Assembly: GCA_963969495.1 (NCBI GenBank)
Contig: OZ018320.1
Location: 74,568,245-74,632,244, forward strand
Direction: 5' to 3'
DNA length: 64,000 nt
DNA from: Ceratothoa steindachneri
Lineage: Eukaryota > Arthropoda > Malacostraca > Isopoda > Cymothoidae
A model generated the notes under the pieces. That model was not told the origin of the DNA. It made no database searches and saw nothing but the letters and a program-made list of their open reading frames with translations. Shown here piece after piece: positions 10,907 to 23,889 of this stretch. The stretch's first letter is position 1. The number at the start of each line of letters is the position of its first letter. The position numbers were made by a program, and so were the translations under genes.

Positions 10907-13050
10907 GGGTTATACTCGTCTTGTCGCAGCGGAAAGCTAGGTTTTCGTTGACTTCCTCCAGGTTACTACGCATAAAGTAGGTTCCAAATTTATGAGCGAG
11001 AACGAAAAACCAGCATAGACCTTAACACATAAATAATCACATATGGTTCCAAGAACCTTACCATTCTTATTCTTGATGTTCACACAGCTCTCCTTTTCGT
11101 GGTTTCTCAACAACCTATTCCCATTCTTCTAGAATAGCTTTCTGTTCCCGACGTGATCTTTATTCATCGTTTGTATAAACGCTTTATTTGTTTCTTTTCT
11201 GTTTTTTTTAATCACCGGTTTTACCTTCCTTTTCATCTCTTTGTATACACTCCAGATTTTTAGTTTTTAGTTAATAATTTTCTCCATTTCCTTCAAACAC
11301 CTCTTTTCATTTTCTAGAATTTCGCCCATGAATGCTGTTTCTATAATTTTGTCTATGAGGGAGGCCAGAATTATTAGTTCGTAATTGCCTAGCAATATTA
11401 GCGTCAAATTCCTTAATACGTTGAGGAATTTATTAAATAACGTTGTCTAAGTATTTCTTAGAAATCTTTCAAATTATGTGTATGTACCATTTTGTGTCTT
11501 AGTAATTTATCAAACTTGATTTTTTAGTGTGGTATATTAATATTTTCCGTAAAAAAAACACCCATTGTACATAACGATTTTATCGTTCAAGATCATTCCT
11601 TAGGGCTTAGGGAGCTTCAAGAATGTTGTGTTTTCTGTTTTTCACTTGAATGGAAAATGACAATTCAGGAAGTCAACCTCACTTTTGGGATTAGATCCCA
11701 TAATGCCAATCTCCATTTATTTGAGATTCTACCGGATGAGCGAAGGATTTTGGTTGTTGGTGTGTTGGTACACTGTAAAATATTGCTATCAGATTGATAT
11801 TACTCTGCCGTAATTTTTACAGTAAAATACTGCCGCACTGTTTACTTTAAGTTATTGTGAAACCAGTGGTTTCCTGAGAATATTTGGTGCAAAGATTGTA
11901 TTTTAGAAATACAATCTAAAATAGAAATACATTTTAAAATAGTTTCTTTAGAGTTGTATAAAATAATAACTATTTATATTCTATAGCAAACTTTAGTTTG
12001 ACCTTATTTTCGTTTGGGTTATTGGTCTCATCCACTTGGATCTAAGGTAGGATCCCTATCCGAGCTTAACTAAATGTTTTAATGTTCACATAAAGGTTTG
12101 TTTGATAGTTAATAAGAAAAGATGCAACATTGCATTATTTCTAATTACGAATACTTTGTCTTCAATCAGGCTGAATGGATACATCCATGTTGCCCGTTCG
12201 CGGCACATGTATGCAGAAGTTGGTTACTAGTTCTGATGAATCAGATTGATGTGCCCGACTTGTGACCTAAGGTGTAATGACAAAGTCTCGAGTCTAAGTT
12301 TCGAATCAGTTTGCTCTATTTTGTGCCAATTATAATTAGTTGGGTTGTTACAAGTCTCAAACAAATTAAAATATAGCAGCATTATCTATACTAGATTCTA
12401 GAGGTTGTTACTGACTATTGCTAGACTTACCGATGTGCCATGTCTCCAAAGACCCTGGTAAGCATGGAAAGTCATTAATTTATGGAGAGGTAGTGTAAAT
12501 GGGCCTAGGCTTGTTTCATTTTAGTTTTCCTAAGATATATGAATATGACTAATTCTAAAATTTGTTTACAATAAGTTATTAGTTCTAAATCTCACCCTAT
12601 TTTTTTACAAAGCTTAAATACCACTTGAAAGCTGCTTCCGTATAGGTATGTTGATTTCAAAATGTATTAGAGATGTATTTAAGCTTAAAAAAATGATTTA
12701 ACTATATATGTAGTGTTGTATTTTAATTAAAAAACTTGCATAATTCACTGCCATAAATTTGGCCACTATAATTTTGTTCAGATAGACGTTCTTGTTGTTG
12801 ATTGCATTCACGTCGTTAGTTTGACATAGGTTAAGATAGACTACACACGAAAATGTGTTACTTAGCCTCCATCCTAAGAAATAAGCTAAGGCATAGCCGA
12901 GTGTAAACATCACTTCCAATTACAGTGAAGTTAATTCGCAATGGCCGTGTTTAGTAATCCAGTGGATTGAATGGACGGCATACAATCATTCTCACAGAAG
13001 CTATCGGCCTGAACACGGAAATTTCAACATTATTATATTTTTATCAAAAT
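10907..13050. other. 2.1 kb without a recognised gene
   Basis: AT-rich. A short segment near 12655-12715 ('caaaatgtattaga', 'atttaactatata') recurs near 13045-13100 and could mark the end of the Tc1 element that follows. Nothing else was recognised. Confidence 0.45.
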
Positions 13051-13059
13051 GTATTAGAT

Positions 13060-13858
13060 ATACACTAAGACTCGAAGAAGGAAGAATTTAACTATATAAG
13101 AAACTCGTGCAGGCATCATTAATTGGCACCAAAGAGACTTCTCGCGTGCAGAGATTGCGCCTAGGACTAATCCGCCTATAAAAACCGTTCTGGACAATGG
13201 TCTCTTGACAAGGAGGGCAGCAAAGAAGCCACTGTTCACAAATAAAAACATGAAGGACAGGTTGTCGTTCAGCAGAAGGTACAAGGATTGGAAGATGGAA
13301 GAATCGGGTGTGGTTATTTAGTCTGACGAAGCCACCTTTTCACTGTTTGGGACATCTGGAAGATCGACAGGAGAAGAAACAGGGAACGGTACCAAGAATC
13401 CTCCATCTTTTCAACAGTGAAGCATCCTCAAACCTGCCCCTCTCAAATTTCTTACTCCAAATAACGCAATGAACAAACAAATGGTACCAAAATATCCTCT
13501 AAGAATACCTCCTACCAAAAATCCAAGAAGATTTAATACAGATCCATGTGTATGTCAACAAGATAGAGGACCGTGCCAGTGAGCTGGAGTAGTAAGACAG
13601 TGACTTGAACAGCAGCGCATTGCAATATTAGACCCTTGGCTAAGAAACTCCCCTAATCTAATTTCCGATTGAGAACCTGATGGTTTTTCTTAGGAAAGCG
13701 AATGGACAAGAAGAAGCGCACAACCATGTCAACATCCTATCATTGTTAAGACTAGATGGAGCACTAATGATCAGAATATTTTCCACAGGTTGATATACAT
13801 TTTGCTAGAGGGAGTTGCAGAAATCATGAAGAGAAAAGGTCAACGACCTAAATACTAA
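13060..13858 (+). pseudogene. Tc1-like transposase pseudogene
   Basis: Segments in order across frames: RRAAKKPLFTNKNMKDRLSF, then VVI-stop-SDEATFSLFG (first catalytic Asp in SDE), then CQQDRGPC (second Asp), then LRNSPNLISD where NSPDLNPIEN is expected. The third acidic residue is lost and several stops and frameshifts are present. It is an old remnant of a DD34E Tc1-like element. Confidence 0.7.
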
Positions 13859-14339
13859 CTTTATGAATTATGTATGTTTTTTGATTTATTAAACTTTTGA
13901 TTTCTGTACAGATCATTTTAGTTTTCTTCTATTGTATTGTGTGATCATGCACTTGTTATTGAGGAGTAATCTGAAGCGGTCCGATTCGGAAGTCCAATTA
14001 TCCTATTAATCGGACTCCAATTTTCGAATCGGACTAACTCCAGCTCAACGAATCGGATAATCGCAATCGGACTGCCGAAAATTAAAGCGATTTGCGATTA
14101 ATCCAGGTGGACGTCGTCTTTGATTTTTAGCAATAGCAGTTTCTTAATAAATTTTTCTATATTTTTCTCAAGTAAATAATTTTTCGTTTTATTCTATTCT
14201 TTTCACACTTTCGTATTTTCTCTATAATATAATGCGTAAAATACCATGATTAATTATTAAATCATATATAATAAAAAGGTTATATTTTGCAAGTATAAAG
14301 TAGGTATATGGAGGAATAAATATCACGAGGACACACAGA

Positions 14340-15610
14340 CGCTAGTTTGTTTATAAAGCGTCAACCGTTACGCTCCACATAGGCCAAGACTTTACCTTCT
14401 TCCCCTTTCCCCGCTGCCCAAGATGTGAAGTCGCTCGCGAAGAAGGATTTCGGTCAGCAGATTTCGTAGTCCGTTAATATAAACATAGGAGCGTGTGAGA
14501 GCCTTTAGAATGAAAATCTTGCTGCCTAAGCCTTCGTCGGCAGAAAATCTATGAACAGGCTCACTCTCTCCTCCGATTGTTTATGTCTCTTTTCGCCAAA
14601 TAGACGAAATCTCACCTTCCCCCTACGTAAATCTAAAGGGGCGAAGTATCACAACGTTGAAAATTTATGCCCTAGAAGAGAGGCTTAATTGTGGGCTAGT
14701 GAGGGTTTGCCCCTCCTAAACTCCATCGTCCCCCCCAGGGGATAATCGACGTATATATAGTTCGATCTTGAGAAATGAGAAGAGAATCCGCGTAACAATC
14801 GAGAGAAGAAGACGAGTCCCTAAGTCGAACAGGGAATCAAGAAGATAAGTGGAACCCAGCGGGACTTTCCCGCCCGAGGCCGTTCCTTTGGTCACTTAGA
14901 AGAGCAGACCAGTGGTATCGAGACCAACTCTTATACTATTCTCGTCCAGAGAAAATCCCTTATCTCAGTTTTCTGGATAAAAACAGAGATACCACTCACC
15001 ATTGAGGAATACCAACGTGAATTCCCATTCGAGAAAAGATTCACCTCTTGGTTGTCTCATCATCGAGAAGCCCGAATTTGCAACACAGGGATCGGAATAA
15101 CTTCCATTCATCCAAGATCCCCTCACTTACATCTTCAAGTCGAGAAGAAGCATCGGCACCCACCTCATCTCCCCGGGAGAAGCATCAGCTGTTTTTCCCA
15201 AACCACTTTCCTACGCTCACTTAACCTCAGCGAGGCAGTCTCTAGTCCAACTCGCACCAAATCGCCTCACCGAAGCGAGGAGACTCACATTCAAGGTCAC
15301 CCAACTGTCTACTTCCGCTGAGTTAAAGGTAAAGGGAATCCAAAACTTATCCATTTTTTTTTTGTTATTTCTCATTCCTTGCGAAAGTGTATTTAAAGAT
15401 TAAATATTTTATTCATTTATGTAATTAAAAGTATATTTTTGTCTGAGTTGTTTAATTAGATCCTCGAACGCTGCAAATAGCAATAAATATATCATAATAC
15501 GAATCCTCTCTGGTTAAAGAATTAAATTAAAGCACTCTTAGAGAAAAGTGAAACGGATTTACTCATGTACGAATCAGACGTACATACGTACTTGGTTGTA
15601 AACCACAAGG
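14340..15610 (+). mobile_element. LTR-like insertion inside the hAT element
   Basis: No convincing coding frame. It has a TATA-like box (gtatatatag near 14750), many 'gagaag' motifs, and a tail with 'gcactcttagagaaaa' and 'acgtacatacgtac' that also occurs at about 1995-2045. Best read as a solo LTR or other noncoding retroelement, at low certainty. Confidence 0.3.
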
Positions 15611-16081
15611 TATAATACGTGTTTAGTTTTGGTTTTCCGTACGCGTCTCATATCGGTTAAGTGACACGCTGCACCAGTTTAGAGCCAGTCGTCGTGAGAG
15701 CAAGCTGCTGCTGCGCTGCTCCCTTGCTAACGCTTGTGAACGCTTCGAAGTAATCCTTCTGTTTATATTTTCCTGCTATTGCGGACCTCAACGGCAGTAA
15801 GTTGCACCATTAATATTTGCATTTATTATTTGGAATTTCATTATAATGGTATTCATATGATCATATCTAGACTATTAGTTTCATAAAGTAACTATAAATC
15901 AAGCTTAAATTTCGTGAATTAGCTATTTCATACAAGTTTCATCATGTATTCGTGCGCATCGGCTTCTTGTGCGCACTTGCTTGTTACTAGTTAGCACTTA
16001 TTTGTACATTCAACTTAGCATTTATTTGTGCGTTTCGTAATTTTGTTTCTAAATACTGGATTTTTGTACAGAATTTAGCGC

Positions 16082-17680
16082 GTGCAAAAAAGTAGCCTTG
16101 TCGAAGGCGGAGTTTTATTCACACCTTTGAAAGTTGCCAGTACCACCACTGACAATGGCGCTTTAACCGCAACATCGAGCGTGAAGCCGAGCAGCAAGGA
16201 CGTGACGTGGTGGACCCAAAGGTGGTGCACACCAACACCATCCTGGTAGCCGACGCCCTGAAGGAGGTGAACCAGCAGGAAGAGGTGATGCAGCTCCCTA
16301 AGCATCGCTTGCTGTGCGGCACACACAGTGAACCTGTTGTCATCCAGGGATGTGGAGAACGGCTAGACGACCCAGCCCAGGCCGGCCTTCAACAAGCCGG
16401 CCGCCAAGGCCCAGAGAGGGTCGAACGCCCAGAACAGAAAGACAGTGACTGACAATGACATTAAATCCGCAAGAAGCTTGTTACCCCTGGCGTCACCAGG
16501 GGGAATTCTTGCCTCGACGCCTACAAGTGCCTGCTGACCGAGGTGCTTGACTTGGACAAGAGGAACAAGCTGAACCAGATCTGTCAGCGGCAGCACCCCC
16601 ACCCCCTGCTGCACATCACGCAGGACGACGCGCAGATCTAGTCTGAGTACGTCAAGGTGATCGCCCCCCTCGCCGCCTGCCTCAAGGGCGAGGAGAAGGC
16701 ATAGATAGGGTGCCTTCTTCTTCACCTCCAGGTGCTCAAAGACTCCCTGGAGGTGCTGTCGCGCGACGACAGCATTGTCCATACCCAGAACCTGGTGGCC
16801 CACCTCCTCCACCAGCCTGGAATAAAGGGCTTCGATAGCAGGTTAGTCATATTATGATAATATTTATTATTAAGTTTTATTATTATATTTTATCGCAGTG
16901 AGTTAAAACTAAATATGTGTTTTTTTCTTCTTATATTATATTATTATTAAATAATTATAATCCTTGCTGGTCAAATGATTCATTTGAAATGAACTAAAAT
17001 CAGTGTAATGAAATTAAATTTTTCAATTGACACATCTGATATATTTTTAAATTTGTTTTAAAACTTTTCTTCTACTTCAGGTTCAGCCACCAATTGGGGA
17101 CATGGACCTGTTGATGGTTACGGCGCTGCAACCCCACCACAAGCTCACCACGGTCAGGGCCATCTGCAGGAGACAGGAAAATGAGGTCTACTGCGACCTG
17201 GTGAGGGACAAGCTCATCAGGGACTTTCTTGCCCTCGTCCGGCCTGACGAGAACCTGGACCCTGCCCCCCCCCCTCATCAGGCACCCCAGCAAGGCTCCA
17301 GCAGCACGGACTACCTGTTCGCGATGGAGGATGGGCAGCAAGGAGAGAGCCTCGAGAAGAAGGTCAGGGAAGAGGTCAACAACTGGTCGAGGAAGCCGCT
17401 GAGGGGAAACCCGGTACTCTCGCCCAATCTCTTCCTGCTCGAGTTCCGTGATGCTTGGGTAACACTCGTCCTCAAGTATAACACGCCGCTCCCGAGCTCC
17501 GCCTCGGTCGAGCGCGTGTTCAGCTATGGGTCGGACATCCTCAGGCCTGAGAGGGTGGCCCTCGCTGCACCGAACTTCGAGGTCCTCGTCTTCATGAAGG
17601 GCAACCTCCACCTCCTCAATAAGGCCCACGAGGTGGAGAAGGAAGACGAGGACGAAGCTGGCGGGCTTAGAGTAGAGTAA
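16082..17680 (+). pseudogene. hAT transposase pseudogene
   Basis: GC-rich coding remnants in AT-rich surroundings. In order: NLLSRDVENG-like text, FNKPAAKAQ, VTPGVTRGNSCLDAYKCLL (the hAT TRWNS motif with Trp changed to Gly), YKCLLTEVLDLDKRN, EYVKVIAPLAACLKGE, and QVLKDSLEVLS. A 239-bp intron 16842-17080 (cag|gttagt ... ttcag|gt) separates these from the last exon, which stays open for 192 codons. That exon ends in the hAT dimerisation region (YNTPLPSSASVERVFSYGSD, then FEVLVFMKGNLHLL). Two stops and frameshifts upstream show that the element is dead. The N-terminal BED finger was not found. Confidence 0.8.
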
Positions 17681-18072
17681 AGTGGAAAACTTTAATATTA
17701 TGAGTTATATATGGAACAAAGTTGTTAGTTGACCTTATCTTTTTTTTCTGAGAGAATATGTATATTAGTATTACTGTGTGTATTTTGTGTAATATGTACT
17801 GTATAGTTGAATTTTTTGTTATATTATATCTTAATTAAAATAAAATGTGTATTTTTGATCTTAAAAGCTTGGTTTCTTTTTGTATTAGTTAGAATTGGGT
17901 TTTTTTAGGGTAAAAAAGTATTAAATTCCCTTTAGAAACATTGAAAATTGCCTTAAAATCATTGAATCGCTTTTAGGCAGCCGACTCGGATAATCGAATA
18001 GGACTTGACGAGCTGGCGAATTGGTAATCGCTAATCGGACTTCAATTTTTTCGAATCGCACCCACCTCCGCA
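17681..18072. other. 3' noncoding part of the hAT element
   Basis: AT-rich. Contains 'aataaaatg' near 17837 as a possible poly(A) signal, then the subterminal inverted blocks of the hAT right end at about 17955-18070. Confidence 0.5.
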
Positions 18073-18108
18073 TATATATCGCGTGCTCCCGCCCCTCCAA
18101 ATGACGTA

Positions 18109-18114
<6 letters not shown>

Positions 18115-18194
<80 letters not shown>
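18115..18194. repeat. (TA)n microsatellite inside the left inverted repeat
   Basis: An 80-bp TA run replaces a short AT stretch seen in the partner inverted repeat near 20720-20730. Confidence 0.9.
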
Positions 18195-18197
<3 letters not shown>

Positions 18198-18451
18198 TAA
18201 CCTCTTTCCTATTCATGACAACTTTCATATGCAAGATACTTTCAATCTTCCTTTTTCGAATGCAAAAAACAGAATTTAGATACCTTTTTATAATTTTCTT
18301 TCACTTCACAAAAATACACAACATGGGTAAAAAAACGAACATCGAGATCAAATATTATTTTATTGTGCAATATCATAGAGGAATTTTCACGTTCTTACAA
18401 AAACCTAGAGGAATGAACATGTCATATTATGGATATCTTTATTTACAGTTC

Positions 18452-20515
18452 CGCAGTACCCATAAAGACATTGTCAGAAGAAGATCGTATTCTCATTAAA
18501 GCTTGTTACTGTGAAAAGAATTGAAAAGTATTGCAAGAATTTCCTGGAAAAAATGTGAAAAAGACGTCGCAAAACGGGAAGCACTAACAGAAAACCAGGA
18601 AGCGGTAGACCTAAAACAGCTTCAGAACCATGAAATGTGAATTTCATTAACGATAACATCTGCTCTCAAGAATATAACCAGGAAGTCATTTATTGCAAGG
18701 AACAATGGCAAAAAACTTGAATATTGGAAGGAGGAGTTCTGTACAACGAATAATTATAACACAAAAGCTAGAAGCCTTCAAAAGAATAGTATCTTCTAGA
18801 AAAAGTGGTACTGTTAAGGATAAAAGAAAAATAAGATGCAGATAGTTACTTGATAACTTCTCTGTTGCTGATGTTAAAAATATTGTCTTCACGGATGAAC
18901 AAGTTTTCGGTAATTGTTTACTTTAGGGGGTGGATAATTTAGTAGCGATTTTTTTTTTTGGGGGGGGCTACTTTTCTAACTACTTTTTTTTCCTCACTCA
19001 CTTCATTGTTGAGTCAATAAAGCTATTTTTTAGAAATGGGGGGGGTTTGCCCCATATCCCCTTCAATTGGGGGTTTTTGCACCCCACAACTCCCACTTAT
19101 TTTTTTTAATAAACTAGTAGTCTGTCTACTAGCAAACGTTGACAAAATCGTATAATTACTTACTTCAGACAGGTGGATGGGTAAAGTTTCAACGGACCAT
19201 TTTAATTTTTAACCATTCGCGTTTGCCCAACGCGGCAACAAACGATTAATAATAACGAAAAAAAAGCTTGTTAACTTTGATTTTCTAAATACATTTAACA
19301 CACGCTTAGCTTTTATTAACTTATTGTTAACTAAGAATTCGATACTTTTATCCCTGTCGGTTAAAATCAAAACCTATACGATGAACAAATAACAAACACA
19401 CGACACACACACACACATATTTTGAAAATCTCACCAGAATAACTTTTAGCGCGAGTTTAAATGCCAACGGTACGGTGGAAAAAGTATTGTCGATCGAGAA
19501 AGTGTGTTTGTTGAATGGCATATTTTTCGTAATAAATTAAGTTATACCGAATGATGGACTTGTTTACAAAGTTAATAATAAATAGTGCCGTAAAAATTAG
19601 TTGTTAAAAAATCGCAAAAAATAAACAGCAACGGAGGGAAAATAAAAAAAAATTATAATTCGATTCAATCTTCACTCAACGAAAACAATTGATTAAGAAA
19701 AAAAATGATTTTATTAAACAATAAACAAAGCAAAATTAAATAAAAATACTAAATATTTTCAAGCATAAATTATTTAGCAGATATAAATAATCAACCTTAG
19801 GAAAAAAATGTAGAAGATAAATAAAACCCCTACTTTTTTACTGATCTCTGATTAGACAGTGAGATATCTGAAAAACACACAAAAAAAAGCAAAAAAGTAG
19901 CGAAAATTGCTACTACCAAGTTTTCACTTTAGAAATTCTGCGAAACCGCCAAAATGATGTTGCATACGGGCGTGGTTAAAGGAGTGAGATTCCGATAAAC
20001 AGATTCTATCATGAAACTTCAAGATTTTCCAAAAAGGTTATGATATCTGCAGGGGTCTCTTGGAATGGCAAAACAGATGTTCATTTTATTGATACTGAAA
20101 AGACATAAGTGAATTCTGCTAATTATATTGAACTCCTGAAAACAAAGTTGTTGCCTGATTGTCGTCCCCTATATCAAGAAAATTACTTTAATTTGCAACA
20201 AGATGGAGCACCTCCGCATACAAGCCACGCCACACAGTCGTTTGTAATTAGCAATACACCAAGATTAATAACGAAAAATGAGTGGCCACCGCAAAGTCCA
20301 GATTGCAACCCCATGGATTACTCAATTTGGGAGTTACTAAAAGAAAAGGTTTACCGAGGTCGGTGAGAAAAATTCACTGAGTCAGAATTAAAAAGCAAAA
20401 TACGTGAATCTTGGCAAAAAATTAATATTAATGTAGTAAGAAAAAGGTTGTAAGTGTGGAAAAAAAGACGCGGATTAGTGATTCATCAAAGTGGTGGTCC
20501 AATCGATCATTTACT
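18452..20515 (+). pseudogene. maT-type DD37D transposase, split by an insertion
   Basis: 5' part (18452-18919): SEEDRILIKACYC, later QKLEAFKRIVSSRKSGTVK and NIVFTDEQVF with the first catalytic Asp. 3' part (from 19933): EILRNRQNDVAYGRG, KKVMISAGVSWNGKTDVHFI, NLQQDGAPPHTS with the second Asp, then WPPQSPDCNPMDYSIWELLK with the third. There are 37 residues between the second and third Asp, as in maT elements. The C-terminus GPIDHLL is typical. Numerous stops and frameshifts are present, plus the insertion between the two parts. Confidence 0.8.
18927..19925. mobile_element. Non-autonomous element (999 bp) inserted in the maT transposase
   Basis: Flanked by 'actttag' at 18920-18926 and 19926-19932, an apparent 7-bp target duplication (the next base differs). 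Removing it rejoins the maT reading frame region. The ends carry 'tagtagcgatttt' on the left and, inverted, 'tagtagcaattttcgctac' on the right. No coding capacity was seen. The 7-8 bp duplication would fit a hAT-type MITE, but the terminal bases are not a clear hAT match. Confidence 0.7.
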
Positions 20516-20757
20516 GTAGGTAGGTTAAATTTCTGATTATTTATTTCTTTACATTCGATATTCGTGTTTTTTTACCCATGTTGATATTTTTTGGAAGTGC
20601 AAGAAAACTATAAAAGGTATCTAAATTCCATTTTTTTGCATTCGGAAAAGGAAGATTGAAAGTATCTTGCATATGGAAATTGTCATAAATAAGAAGGAGG
20701 TTACTAAGATATTATTTTTTTTAAATGCGTCATTTGGGGGGAGGGGGCACCCGATAT

Positions 20758-20759
<2 letters not shown>

Positions 20760-20823
<64 letters not shown>
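20760..20823. repeat. (TA)n microsatellite
   Basis: A TA run directly follows the right end of the maT element and runs into a short (GT)n. Confidence 0.95.
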
Positions 20824-20826
<3 letters not shown>

Positions 20827-20844
20827 GGGTGTGTGTGTGTGTGC

Positions 20845-21500
20845 GGTTAGGTAAGGGTACTAATAAGAATTCCTTAATCCGCTAGAGAAGTCTCCTGGAG
20901 TTCTTCACCCCACTTCAGGAGAATGTTACATATACGACAAGGCTAGCATCCATTTCTCTAAAGGAGAAATTTCAAGAAGCCTTTGGTATAAGCTAAGGTT
21001 TAACTTCAACAGAAAACGGAGAAAATGTGAATTTTTCTCGTGGATCTTCACCTTTTCTAATTTGTTTGATAAATGAACAATAACGTTCTAGTCAATGCGG
21101 TTAGGTAAAGGTAATAATAAGAATTCCTTAATCCGCTAATGAAGTCTCTTAGAGTTTCTCAACCCTATTTAGGAGCGTTACATGTATGACAAGGCAACCA
21201 TCCATTTCTCTAAAAGAGAAATTTCAAGAAAGGGCGATGATCACGGGCAAAATTCACATTTTCTCCATTTTCTGTTGAAGTTAAACATTAGCTTATACAA
21301 AAGGCTTCTTGAAATTTCTCTTTTAGAAAAATGGATGGTTGCCTTTTCGTATATGTAACATTCACCTGAAGTGGGTTGAAAAACTCCAGGAGACTTCTCT
21401 AGTGGATTAAGGAATTCTTATTATTACCCTTACTTAACCGCATTGACTAGAAAGTTTTCTTCATTCATAAAAAAATAGAAAATGCAATGATCCACGGACA
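20845..21500. repeat. Fold-back repeat: two direct copies and one inverted copy
   Basis: A unit starting 'gcggttaggtaagggta' occurs at 20843 and again at 21097 in the same orientation (the second truncated near 21230), and a full inverted copy runs about 21238-21455. Shared blocks include 'aagaattccttaatccgct', 'ccatttctctaaa', 'gagaaatttcaagaag' and 'ggagaaaatgtgaattt'. The first and inverted copies could form a stem of over 200 bp. No coding capacity was seen. This looks like a fold-back or MITE family. Confidence 0.8.
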
Positions 21501-21505
21501 AAATT

Positions 21506-21566
<61 letters not shown>
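21506..21566. repeat. Compound (CA)n(TA)n microsatellite
   Basis: About 24 bp of CA followed by about 36 bp of TA, ending at the left tip of the DD41D element. Confidence 0.95.
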
Positions 21567-22629
<1,063 letters not shown>

Positions 22630-22639
22630 GGTGACTTCC

Positions 22640-23660
22640 ACCTGTCATCTTCATTCTCACTAATGCATAAAGAATTCGAATTCCTAAGATCCTATTTCCA
22701 GAATAATTGCTATCCCCTGTCAGTAGTAAATACCCTCATTTTCAAATTTTAAAATTCCCAATATTTACCTCCCAATCTTTCCTTCGATGTTCCTAAAGAC
22801 TCAAAATATTTTATTCTTCCAGAAATGTGTCCCTTTATTCGAGAATTCAGAAGAAAGTTTTCTAATTATTTACCATACAAATTTCAAATTAGTATTTGTT
22901 AACAAACTCAATATTGGAAGCTGTTTCAGTCAAAAGGATAAACCTCCTCTAGGGATGCGCAGTCGTGTTTTTTTTTAGTTTACTTGTACTCGGTGTCTCC
23001 AAGGAAGATACAATGGCAGCACGATTCGCTCCCTGAGAGCAAGGTTCTCCTCACACAGGGGCATCAGCGCCCGTACTGAAAAACTACTTAATCGTAAAGA
23101 ATCATCCCCTATCAGAGCACATGCAATCAAATGCAACGCGGATATACCCATAGATAATTTTACAATAATTGATCAAGATAACAATGAGAAAAGCTTAAGA
23201 ATACTAGAATCCCTTTATATTAAATCCCGTGCCCCTACTCTTAATTGTGACTCGTCCGCTGCTCCCCAACTTATGACATAGCTCTACTACCAATACAATC
23301 TTACCTATGTCCACTTCAATCCCACCCTCCCCACTTCTCTCTGGAGTCAGACCAACAATGGTGAGTGTTTTCATGGTTCTCCTTTGTATTCCTCTAGGAT
23401 TTTTAATATTCTAACTCATTATAAATTATGTATTTTCTTAGGTTTTGTATTATAGAAAAAGAAAAGTCTCTCCTTTTGTAGATATTTGTCAACACTTTTA
23501 ATATTCTAATTTCTGGACGATTCGTTAATATTATAATTCATTGAAAATTTTGTATTCCTTTCTACTTTGATATCGTAGAACCCGAAGATGAGCGGACAGC
23601 TCGAAACGTTGTTTATACCCAATAAATGGAGATGAATTTCTCCGCATCCTATTTACTCTC
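22640..23660 (+). mobile_element. Penelope-like element, 3' end
   Basis: Contains the GIY-YIG endonuclease region and a 3' noncoding tail with 'cagctcgaaacgttgttta' near 23597 and 'ccaataaatggag' near 23617. It ends at a (TA)n run. The reverse transcriptase is missing, so the copy is 5'-truncated. The first 300 bp (22640-22960) have no recognisable coding. Confidence 0.7.
22970..23280 (+). pseudogene. Penelope GIY-YIG endonuclease fragment
   Basis: Reads GRYNGSTIRSLRARFSSHRG, then ISARTEKLLNRKESS, SPIRAHAIKCNADIPIDNF, and LRILESLYIKSRAPTLN before the stop. The YxGST/RxR/HRGxSxRT pattern and the ESLYIK tail are the C-terminal endonuclease of Penelope-like elements. The opening GIY box just upstream is frame-shifted and degenerate. 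Confidence 0.8.
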
Positions 23661-23671
23661 ATTCCTGGTGG

Positions 23672-23676
<5 letters not shown>

Positions 23677-23755
<79 letters not shown>
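23677..23755. repeat. (TA)n microsatellite
   Basis: A TA run between the Penelope 3' end and a Jockey-type fragment. Confidence 0.95.
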
Positions 23756-23759
<4 letters not shown>

Positions 23760-23889
23760 GCCATCAACAGTCAAGCGACAAACTGGAATCGAACAAGAAA
23801 ATTATATTCAAATTCCACTCACCGGACTGGCCCGTTCCTGTAACGTTACGCTCAACCTAGGCGAAATAAAGATCCCCCTAAAAATCGTT

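Larger units (their letters stand above)
13961..18070 (+). mobile_element. hAT transposon with a nested insertion
   Basis: The ends share subterminal blocks in inverted orientation. The left end has 'ggtccgattcggaagtcc', 'aatcggactccaattttc' and 'aatcggataatcg'. The right end, read on the minus strand, has 'gtgggtgcgattcg', 'aattgaagtccgattagcg' and 'cgattatccgagtcgg'. Between them lies a GC-rich hAT transposase pseudogene. About 1.3 kb (14340-15610) looks like a foreign insertion. The right end abuts the maT element at 18073. No clean 8-bp target duplication was found. Confidence 0.65.
18073..20759 (+). mobile_element. maT-like (DD37D) transposon with long inverted repeats
   Basis: The left 260 bp or so ('caaatgacgtattttta', 'atgcaagatactttcaatct', 'aacatgggtaaaaaaac') recur inverted at about 20565-20759. 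The left repeat is interrupted by an 80-bp (TA)n run that the right repeat lacks at the same place; there only a short 'aatatctta' stands. The body encodes a decayed DD37D transposase and holds a 1-kb insertion at 18927-19925. Confidence 0.8.

Noticed and set aside
15052..15321. 89-codon His/Ser/Pro-rich + frame
   Set aside because: It lies inside the noncoding LTR-like segment and has no family resemblance.
16075..17629. Minus-strand open frames (149 and 185 codons) opposite the hAT transposase
   Set aside because: GC-rich coding sequence is often open on the other strand. The + strand carries the recognisable hAT text.
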